The position numbers and the translations under genes are program-made. Positions 1 to 4,361 of a stretch of DNA of 8,189 bases are shown here, piece after piece. Source of the stretch: Spirochaetaceae bacterium (GTDB lineage Bacteria; Spirochaetota; Spirochaetia; SZUA-6; RPPD01); assembly GCA_003818675.1 (NCBI GenBank), contig RPPD01000078.1, positions 1 to 8,189 of the forward strand. The letters run 5' to 3'. Below the pieces are notes generated by a model. It saw nothing but the letters and a program-made list of their open reading frames with translations. It was not told the DNA's origin and ran no database searches. Each line of letters opens with the position of its first letter. Position 1 is the stretch's first letter.

Positions 1-1176
1 CGGCTTACTGACGAATCGGGAAAAGTCGCACAGACTATCTCTTATGAGCCTTATGGGAACACGGTATACAGCACCGGCGACAATGAGCCGGAGCGGCAGT
101 TCACGGGCCAGATAAAGGATGGGACCGGGCTGTACTTCTACAACGCACGCTACTACAACCCAACGCTCGGCAGGTTCACCACCGCGGACACGGTGCTTGA
201 TGGACTGAACCGGTATGCGTACTGCGGAAATAATCCGGTGAGGTACACTGATCCGAGTGGGATGAGTTATTCTGAAGCAAAAATGGATAGCAAGAACGAC
301 TCTGAGTCAGGGGGAACAGAATCAAATAATAAGTATAATAAATCTGATCTTGCGGCTAAAGGAGTGGAACGGCCGGATAATGGGCAAAATGAAATTCAAC
401 TTCCTGGTGTCAGTTTGAGATGTGCTAAAGTTCATGAATATCAAACTTGGGGCATTTTTTCAGAGACTGATAAGGGGACAAAAAACAGGCCGGGGAATCC
501 AAGTCCGGGATCAGGATCAGATGACGGAAGACGTAGGGGGCCATTTGTATTGGTTAACCGTATGATGCCCATAGGCGCGGTAACTAGTACTCATTCTCAG
601 ACGGAGAGCAATGATTTCTTATCAGGTAAGGCAACCTGGGACGACAAAGCTAAGACGGTCCCGAATACAATAAGTAGATATGGTTGCCTTTACACGGCAG
701 TGGTAAACTTAGTAAGCCATTTAAGATATCAGCAAGTAAAAGGAATGCTGGGAGATGGGGTTGCCCGGGCATATTCAAGGCTAACTATCGGTCAGTTTAA
801 TTTTGAAAAGTATTTCAATATAATTTCTAAAAAAGAGGGCGGCCATGACGTATTTATGAGCCAGGAAACAATAAAGGCAATGATAGAAGATGCAGTACCA
901 GGAGTTAAAGTGAATGTAACATTGTACAATAATCCTGAGCAAGCACGTGTGGCAATAGCCATGGCTAACCTGCAGCCGTCCATGTCACCTGATGTCGCGA
1001 TTATTGCGAATGTTGGAGGAAATCGCGCTGTGACAGGAGGTACACACTTTGTTAATGTTCTGGGATTAGCCAATGGTAAATTGTCAGTTGTTGAGACTCA
1101 TCCTGCTTTGGCTGATGTGAGGTATTCACTTGACCCTGATGTTCGTGGGATTTATTTTATTGAGGTAATAAAATGA
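1..1176 (+). CDS. Rhs-family toxin, C-terminal part, with papain-like/C39-like peptidase tip (5' end outside window)
   Basis: The frame is open from base 1, so this is the last 391 residues of a larger protein; an internal GTG at 193 is not the true start. Residues 1-87 are the conserved Rhs repeat-associated core, with motifs such as YFYNARYYNP, LGRF, NRYAYCGNNP and finally DPSG. In this family the core forms a shell and cleavage near its end releases a variable toxin tip. The tip starts about residue 88. A low-complexity Ser/Asn/Gly/Pro linker (to about residue 215) leads to a domain with YGCLYTA (Cys229) and GTHFVNVLG (His349), followed by VVETHP. This Cys...His arrangement resembles C39-like or papain-fold peptidases; Glu365 is a guess for the third residue. 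GC falls sharply at the core/tip junction, as expected for a swapped tip. The Rhs assignment is firm. The peptidase fold rests on motifs only, and a transglutaminase or amidase of the same fold is possible. Confidence 0.88.
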   Translation, partial: RLTDESGKVAQTISYEPYGNTVYSTGDNEPERQFTGQIKDGTGLYFYNARYYNPTLGRFTTADTVLDGLNRYAYCGNNPVRYTDPSGMSYSEAKMDSKNDSESGGTESNNKYNKSDLAAKGVERPDNGQNEIQLPGVSLRCAKVHEYQTWGIFSETDKGTKNRPGNPSPGSGSDDGRRRGPFVLVNRMMPIGAVTSTHSQTESNDFLSGKATWDDKAKTVPNTISRYGCLYTAVVNLVSHLRYQQVKGMLGDGVARAYSRLTIGQFNFEKYFNIISKKEGGHDVFMSQETIKAMIEDAVPGVKVNVTLYNNPEQARVAIAMANLQPSMSPDVAIIANVGGNRAVTGGTHFVNVLGLANGKLSVVETHPALADVRYSLDPDVRGIYFIEVIK

Positions 1177-2102
1177 AGAAAAATTATGAATGCCATAACA
1201 CGATTGTATGTAGAAAGCAAATTGGTGTTTTCATAGTAAGTGTTTTTCTTTTTGCAATCTATAGTTGTGCTCCCACGTATGACAATTTGCTAAGGGCAGT
1301 TGAAAACGATGACAGGGGAAAGGTTTTGGAAATTCTTAGCACGAATCCTGACCTTAAACATGTCCCTGATAATAAGAATCCATTGGTAAAAGCTGTTGAA
1401 AGCAATAATCGTGATATGGCGAAGATCCTGTTGACTCATGGTATTGATGTAAATATCAAGGTCAATGGTGTGGACGCTGTTTTTTATTTTCTGAAAGACA
1501 TAGAAATGATGGAGTTATTCGTCAAAGGCGGGTGTGATCTAAGAGCTAGAGACAAAACGGGTTATAATATTTTGCATTGGGCTATCGATAATAAAATGAT
1601 ATCTTTGGTTAAGTTAATAATTGAAAGCGGAGGGGATGTCAATGAAAAAGTCGAGGATCGAAGAGGGTTTTCCCCTCTAATGTTGGCTGTAGAGTCTGGT
1701 AGTTTTGAAATGGTGAAAATGATAGGCGATGCAGGCGCAGATGTAGGTGCGAAGAGTAATAATAACAATGTCCCTCTTTTATTCATCTTGCCTTGGACAA
1801 AAGAAACTGATTTGCGCCAAATGGCGGAGTATCTATTATTAAAAGGGGCTGATGTGAATACCAGAAATGAACAAAATATGACCCCGCTCCATTTCAACGC
1901 TAGAACGACAAAATATGATTACATCAAGTTTTTGCTTGAGCACGGTGCTGATGCAAACGCCAGGGACTCTTACGGTAATTTGGCTATCGATTACACTACT
2001 TATATAACAAAAAACTATTCTGAAGATTTTAAGGTTCCTGAAGAAAATTATAAAATTCGCCAGGAAATTGAGCAGCTATTGCGGCAGTATATGAGCAAGT
2101 AG
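1173..2102 (+). CDS. Ankyrin-repeat lipoprotein, probable immunity protein of the Rhs tip
   Basis: The start ATG overlaps the Rhs stop (ATGA) and is preceded by GAGGT at 1162-1166, so translation is probably coupled. Residues 1-32 look like a lipoprotein signal: a charged N-region, a hydrophobic stretch IGVFIVSVFLFAIYS, then Cys32. The lipobox IYSC is loose because Tyr replaces the usual small residue. Residues from about 35 to 270 hold six or seven ankyrin-like repeats. The clearest are 129-160 (GYNILHWAIDN...GGDVN), 165-195 (GFSPLMLAVESG...GADV), 212-231 (LLLKGADVN) and 236-265 (MTPLHF...LLEHGADANARD). The tail (271-309) is charged and helical. Ankyrin proteins next to polymorphic toxins are a known class of candidate immunity protein. 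A lipid anchor would place it in the periplasm or outer membrane, hinting that the toxin acts in the cell envelope. The gene is AT-rich compared with the rest of the window. The immunity role is inferred from position. Confidence 0.82.
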   Translation: MKKNYECHNTIVCRKQIGVFIVSVFLFAIYSCAPTYDNLLRAVENDDRGKVLEILSTNPDLKHVPDNKNPLVKAVESNNRDMAKILLTHGIDVNIKVNGVDAVFYFLKDIEMMELFVKGGCDLRARDKTGYNILHWAIDNKMISLVKLIIESGGDVNEKVEDRRGFSPLMLAVESGSFEMVKMIGDAGADVGAKSNNNNVPLLFILPWTKETDLRQMAEYLLLKGADVNTRNEQNMTPLHFNARTTKYDYIKFLLEHGADANARDSYGNLAIDYTTYITKNYSEDFKVPEENYKIRQEIEQLLRQYMSK

Positions 2103-2116
2103 AGATTCCTGACACC

Positions 2117-2251
2117 CGCCCGCGGATGGACAGTCGCAGCCATCCGTGGCCACTCCTTCGACAGAAAGCACCTTGATAGGTCGCCTGCCCGTCCTGGGCG
2201 CGCCCTATAAGGAGCTTTCTGCCGCCATCCGCGGGCGAGCTTGAGTTTTTT
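2117..2251 (+). repeat. Large branched imperfect palindrome followed by a T6 tract; possible terminator or cruciform element
   Basis: The outer arms CGCCCGCGGATGG (2117-2129) and CCATCCGCGGGCG (2225-2237) are perfect complements over 13 bp. Nested inside are CAGAAAGCACCTT (2162-2174) and AAGGAGCTTTCTG (2209-2221), 12 of 13 paired, and a central GCCC/GGGC stem around 2187-2199. The left outer arm can instead pair with CCATCCG at 2140-2146, giving a competing 7-bp hairpin. TTTTTT lies at 2246-2251, eight bases after the right arm, so it could end transcription of the toxin-immunity operon. The length and branching exceed a usual intrinsic terminator and resemble REP/BIME-like elements or folded recombination sites. 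No family was recognised. Confidence 0.65.
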
Positions 2252-2265
2252 CCCAAGCCGGAGAA

Positions 2266-2292
2266 GTTGGCAGAATCTCCGATTCTGTCAAC
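2266..2292. repeat. 12-bp inverted repeat with 3-nt loop
   Basis: GTTGGCAGAATC (2266-2277), loop TCC, GATTCTGTCAAC (2281-2292). Eleven Watson-Crick pairs and one G-T pair are formed. No T tract follows on either strand, so it is not an obvious intrinsic terminator. It could be a protein-binding palindrome or part of the larger structured region to its left. Confidence 0.6.
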
Positions 2293-2355
2293 CCCGGGCA
2301 CGGCGGGATCTATGACCTGAGCGCTGGCACAAGGCGTCAGTTAATATTTCTACAT

Positions 2356-2376
2356 GGCTTGTGAAAGCTACAAGCC
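2356..2376. repeat. 7-bp inverted repeat
   Basis: GGCTTGT (2356-2362) and ACAAGCC (2370-2376) are perfectly complementary around a 7-nt loop, GAAAGCT. No T tract follows. The function is unknown. Confidence 0.5.
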
Positions 2377-2483
2377 TTGGGCCTGGCGCAGAAGGCGGAG
2401 CCGGCAGGACGCCGGCGACGTTTTCGCCACTGATCTTTCACCTGGTTTTGAGGTGTGCCCGAGGGCGAGCGGAAGGGATGCGG

Positions 2484-2534
2484 GGGAGAAGTGCGTATAA
2501 TGCTGCATTATAGGCACTTCTCCCTTTGTTTTTT
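2484..2534 (+). terminator. Strong Rho-independent terminator formed by a 41-nt near-perfect palindrome
   Basis: GGGAGAAGTGC (2484-2494) pairs perfectly with GCACTTCTCCC (2514-2524). After one G-G mismatch, TATAATGC (2496-2503) pairs with GCATTATA (2505-2512) around a single central T. TTTGTTTTTT follows at 2525-2534. The stem plus U tract is a textbook + strand intrinsic terminator, insulating the replication module from upstream transcripts. The nearly loop-less 41-nt symmetry is more than a terminator needs, and the inner arms contain TATAAT-like sequence. Confidence 0.8.
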
Positions 2535-2612
2535 AGGCCGTGGAGGTTGTTCGATGCAGGAAGGTTTTGGGGCTGGTCAGCATTCCTTCCGCCGCTTCCC
2601 GGCTTGGGGGAG

Positions 2613-2990
2613 CTAAGAAGCCTTTGAACTGTTTTTCTTTGAAAGGGAATCGACCATGGAATAAATCATGTGACGCTGTTCCGGTGGAAGGTCGAGTATC
2701 TGCTTAAACTTTTTCAATGTTCTTGAATCGACTGTGGTGAAATCCACATCCATTTTTGAAGAATTCCTGACAGTTATTTTCCCTGTGAGATCTTCAATTT
2801 TGACATGCAAGGCAGCAGCAATTTTCTCAATATTTTTTAAAGGCGGCTTTGCTGCCTTGGTTTCATACAATGCAATAGTCCGCCTTGAAACACCGGAACG
2901 ACTTGAAAGGTCTTCCTGTGTCAGGCCGTGTTTTTTTCTAAGCTTGATGAGATTTTGGGATAGCATTGAGCGTTCATTCAAATCAGACAT
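2613..2990 (-). CDS. XRE-family helix-turn-helix transcriptional regulator
   Basis: From the ATG at 2990 the product is 125 residues. Residues 12-67 form a Cro/C1-type helix-turn-helix: NLIKLRKKHGLTQEDLSSRS, then GVSRRTIALYET and a closing helix NIEKIAAALHVKIEDLTG. The remaining 55 residues include a polar linker and a helical segment (LKKFKQILDLPPEQRHMIYS) that may mediate dimerisation. It probably binds operators in the divergent promoter region it faces and represses itself and/or the replication operon, as XRE repressors commonly do in phages and mobile elements. An in-frame TTG at 3017 would add nine residues, but it lies upstream of the likely promoter and lacks a Shine-Dalgarno, so the ATG is preferred. 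No good Shine-Dalgarno sits before the ATG either, which suggests a leaderless message. Confidence 0.88.
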   Translation of the reverse strand: MSDLNERSMLSQNLIKLRKKHGLTQEDLSSRSGVSRRTIALYETKAAKPPLKNIEKIAAALHVKIEDLTGKITVRNSSKMDVDFTTVDSRTLKKFKQILDLPPEQRHMIYSMVDSLSKKNSSKAS

Positions 2991-2996
2991 AAAAAA

Positions 2997-3005
2997 AGTA
3001 TAGCA
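2997..3005 (-). promoter_or_regulatory. Extended -10 promoter for the XRE gene, predicted leaderless
   Basis: On the minus strand the sequence reads TGC TATACT, matching the extended -10 form (TGn then a hexamer five of six to TATAAT). No good -35 lies at the normal spacing, as is common for extended -10 promoters. Transcription would begin about seven bases on, at or next to the A of the XRE ATG (2990). Confidence 0.5.
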
Positions 3006-3010
3006 TCCCC

Positions 3011-3039
3011 TTGACAAAAAAGAGCAGTATCAGTACAGT
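3011..3039 (+). promoter_or_regulatory. Sigma-70-like promoter for the replication operon
   Basis: A perfect TTGACA (3011-3016), a 17-bp spacer, then TACAGT (3034-3039, four of six). It would yield a leader of about 250 nt before the GTG at 3295. A second TTGACA at 3059-3064 has only a weak -10 (near 3082-3087). The first -35 lies within a few bases of the minus-strand XRE promoter, so the two polymerases, or the repressor, would compete. Confidence 0.5.
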
Positions 3040-3083
3040 AAATTAAATATTGAAGTACTTGACAGCATTTGTGAAGAGTACTT
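3026..3083. promoter_or_regulatory. Cluster of AGTAC motifs, candidate XRE operators
   Basis: AGTAT (3026-3030), AGTAC (3032-3036), AAGTACTT (3053-3060, a perfect palindrome) and AGTACTT (3077-3083) lie within 60 bases, over and just downstream of the + strand promoter. Spacing between the first AGTAC and the two palindromic copies is about 22-23 bases, close to two helical turns. Binding by the adjacent XRE protein is an inference from position. Confidence 0.4.
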
Positions 3084-3088
3084 TATTT

Positions 3089-3135
3089 CGCCCCGTTGGG
3101 GCGGATCACCGGGCACCTTTGGGCTTGGTACCCGG
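3089..3135. repeat. Two consecutive stem-loops in the operon leader
   Basis: The first is CGCCCC (3089-3094) with GGGGCG (3098-3103) around a GTT loop. The second is CCGGGCACC (3109-3117) with GGTACCCGG (3127-3135), eight of nine paired, around a 9-nt loop. Neither is followed by a T tract on the + strand. They begin a run of stem-loops that continues to 3290. Confidence 0.6.
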
Positions 3136-3187
3136 AAAAAGAAAAAGCCCTGTTTCGAAAAGCGTGGCAGCTAGGGAAACAGGGCTT
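3136..3187 (-). terminator. Rho-independent terminator of the predicted antisense RNA
   Basis: AAGCCCTGTTT (3145-3155) and AAACAGGGCTT (3177-3187) are perfect 11-bp arms with a 21-nt loop. Read on the minus strand the stem runs straight into TTTTTCTTTTT. On the + strand no T tract follows, so the terminator is specific to minus-strand transcripts. No minus-strand protein gene lies just upstream, so it most simply serves a small RNA. Confidence 0.7.
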
Positions 3188-3218
3188 CTATTACCACAAG
3201 GAGAAATCTCCTTGCGTA
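3136..3218 (-). ncRNA. Predicted antisense RNA of about 83 nt to the operon leader
   Basis: A minus-strand promoter (3225-3254) and a minus-strand intrinsic terminator (3136-3187) bracket this segment. The predicted RNA starts near 3218, carries a first hairpin CAAGGAGA/TCTCCTTG (positions 3214-3197) and ends with the 11-bp terminator hairpin and U-rich tail. It is fully complementary to the leader of the downstream operon and covers the left arm of the inverted repeat that lies before the ribosome site. This is the layout of counter-transcribed RNAs that control plasmid replication genes. Neither the RNA nor its ends are proven by sequence alone. Confidence 0.55.
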
Positions 3219-3290
3219 TGAACAATCCTACCACAAAACACTTCATTCCGTCAAACACACATGCGCAAGGGATTTCTCCTCCAAGGAGGG
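3199..3290 (+). promoter_or_regulatory. Long inverted repeat and Shine-Dalgarno forming a predicted translation switch
   Basis: Left arm 3199-3220 pairs with right arm 3260-3280 over 21 bp with one bulged base (3209) and one G-U pair. The Shine-Dalgarno AAGGAGGG (3283-3290) lies just past the right arm and 4-5 bases before the GTG start. The end of the right arm, CCTC (3278-3281), can instead pair with GAGG (3286-3289) of the Shine-Dalgarno. The left arm can also fold alone as CAAGGAGA/TCTCCTTG (3197-3214). These pairings exclude one another. An antisense RNA binding the left arm would free the right arm to mask the ribosome site. Pairings are read directly; the switch is inferred. Confidence 0.55.
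3225..3254 (-). promoter_or_regulatory. Candidate promoter of the antisense RNA
   Basis: On the minus strand: TTGACG (-35, five of six, at 3254-3249), an 18-bp spacer, then TAGGAT (-10, four of six, at 3230-3225). It lies wholly within the 39-nt loop between the arms of the inverted repeat 3199-3280, so transcription would begin inside the left arm. Confidence 0.45.
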
Positions 3291-3294
3291 ATTC

Positions 3295-3576
3295 GTGGAA
3301 GAAAGAGTCATCACCACAGATCTGTACGAAGGGGCGTACTATCTTTGCCGCGGCGCACAGCTTGCGAACGTGGCCGGCAAGAAATGGAACGGGAAGATCG
3401 CCTGTGAACTGACGTTTTCATCGCCGCAGATGGCGGAGCTTCAGATCAGTTTCTTCAAGGGCGAGGCTTTGGTCAATCTGCTTACCTTCAGGCGAATGTT
3501 CGGCCAGGTGCACGCGCTAACCTACAAGGAAAAGAGACGATGCCAGAACATTCTCAAGAACGGGGGCAGTCTATGA
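3295..3576 (+). CDS. Small DUF5659-like protein, first gene of the replication operon
   Basis: The start is the GTG at 3295, chosen for the strong AAGGAGGG site 4-5 bases upstream. The product is 93 residues and has no signal peptide or membrane segment. It begins TTDLYEGAYYLCRGAQLANV, continues with a strand-rich stretch (KIACELTFSS, ELQISFF) and ends with a basic helix (LLTFRRMFGQVHALTYKEKRR). The opening TTDLY..A..L..G.. pattern and overall size resemble the DUF5659 small proteins seen in mobile elements beside primase genes; this is a recollection of a pattern, not a search result. Its stop overlaps the parA start as ATGA, so it is translated with ParA, and any control at its ribosome site would spread downstream. 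The function is unknown; a DNA-binding accessory or replication regulator is possible. Confidence 0.72.
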   Translation: MEERVITTDLYEGAYYLCRGAQLANVAGKKWNGKIACELTFSSPQMAELQISFFKGEALVNLLTFRRMFGQVHALTYKEKRRCQNILKNGGSL

Positions 3577-4361
3577 AGCCCACAGTCACGATTTTTTCAA
3601 ACCAGAAGGGCGGAGTTGGCAAAACCACTCTTTGCCGGGAGCTCGGGGTTTATGTGGCCTCACAAGGCCTTTCCGTGCTTCTTGTGGACGCCGATCCTCA
3701 AGGGAATCTTTCAAGGAGTTTGCTTACCGAACCTCCTGAAAGCATTGGCGGCTTATTTGACGCCCTTGAAGCCTCAATTATTTCCATCAAAGAAATTTCA
3801 GAATACCTTTCAATTCTTGCTGGCGATTTCAGGCTTTCGGCTCTTGAGAAAAGCCTGGTGGGAGAGATTGACGCCTTCGGAAGGTTGAGAGAGCTTTTTG
3901 ACACCCCTCCTTTTAGAAAGTACGATCACATTTTTGTGGACACGCCGCCTTCCCTGGGAGTGCTCACCGGCAATGCCCTTGCTGCAGGTGATCACATCTT
4001 GATCCCGATGCGTCCAGCTCTCTACTCGATGCAGGGTACCAATGACCTCATGAAGACGATCGCTAAAGTTAAAAAGACTATCAACCCTCACTTGAATCTT
4101 CTTGGTGTAGTGATCAACGGCTTTGACAGTGTGCCGGTGATAGTCCGCGAGATCAGAGAGGAAATCTCTGAGAGTTTTGGGGACAAAGTGTTTGAAACAA
4201 TGCTTTCACTGACGATCAAGCTTGAGGAAGCTATTGCTGAGAAAAAGGGCGTGATCCACATGAAGAAGCTGGACAAGTCCAGAGCCAGGGAGGAAGTACA
4301 AAGGATCGGCGCGGAACTGTTGGCCAGACTCGGCGGTGTTATTCCGGAGGTGAGCCAATGA
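3573..4361 (+). CDS. parA: ParA-family partition ATPase (Soj/MinD-like)
   Basis: The chosen start is the ATG at 3573, which overlaps the preceding stop (ATGA), giving 262 residues; an in-frame ATG at 3540 would add eleven residues lying inside the upstream gene. The deviant Walker A box is QKGGVGKTT (11-19), with signature Lys12 and Lys18. Walker A' is LLVDADPQGN (37-45, Asp39 and Asp41) and Walker B is HIFVDTPPS (119-127, Asp123). This is the full ParA/Soj set of the short type without an N-terminal DNA-binding domain. Such ATPases bind DNA non-specifically as ATP dimers and move a ParB-bound cargo. No ParB gene is visible, so the partner may be the small upstream protein, lie beyond the window, or be absent. 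The stop overlaps the primase start as ATGA. Presence in a replication operon supports maintenance of an autonomous or excised element. Confidence 0.93.
   Translation: MKPTVTIFSNQKGGVGKTTLCRELGVYVASQGLSVLLVDADPQGNLSRSLLTEPPESIGGLFDALEASIISIKEISEYLSILAGDFRLSALEKSLVGEIDAFGRLRELFDTPPFRKYDHIFVDTPPSLGVLTGNALAAGDHILIPMRPALYSMQGTNDLMKTIAKVKKTINPHLNLLGVVINGFDSVPVIVREIREEISESFGDKVFETMLSLTIKLEEAIAEKKGVIHMKKLDKSRAREEVQRIGAELLARLGGVIPEVSQ

Larger units (their letters stand above)
2103..2612. other. Gene-free, palindrome-rich spacer between toxin locus and replication module
   Basis: No open frame here has a credible start, ribosome site and recognisable product. The stretch holds several inverted repeats, listed separately (2117-2237, 2266-2292, 2356-2376, 2484-2524). 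Weaker ones are GGCGA/TCGCC at 2414-2428 and GGAAGG/CCTTCC at 2559-2590; the latter could form a hairpin at the end of the converging XRE transcript. GCCGGC occurs twice close together near 2400-2416. The toxin locus on the + strand and the XRE gene on the - strand converge here, so terminators are expected. The palindrome density is higher than termination alone needs. Confidence 0.6.
2991..3294. other. Structured divergent control region, no protein gene
   Basis: This 304-base gap holds overlapping divergent promoters, repeated AGTAC motifs, at least five consecutive stem-loops, a predicted antisense RNA with its own promoter and terminator, and the ribosome site of the next gene. A 120-codon frame from 3050 crosses it, but its sequence is explained by the hairpins and it runs out of frame into the 93-residue gene. 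Confidence 0.7.

Noticed and set aside
193..1176. GTG at 193 as start of a separate 327-residue protein
   Set aside because: The same frame is open back to base 1 and encodes Rhs core sequence upstream, so 193 is internal.
2117..2292. Integron attC site
   Set aside because: The folded repeats suggested it, but no clear GTTRRRY/RYYYAAC core pair was found and the recombinase shows no obvious IntI-specific insertion.
2029..2301. 90-codon minus-strand frame across the ankyrin gene end and spacer
   Set aside because: It lies over the palindromic region and the end of a real gene, with no recognisable protein features.
2991..3294. CRISPR array or iteron array
   Set aside because: Repeats are inverted and of differing sequence; there is no regular direct-repeat spacing.
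3050..3412. 120-codon + strand frame through the leader
   Set aside because: It has no ribosome site, its sequence is made up of the hairpins and inverted repeats of the leader, and it overlaps the better supported 93-residue gene in another frame.
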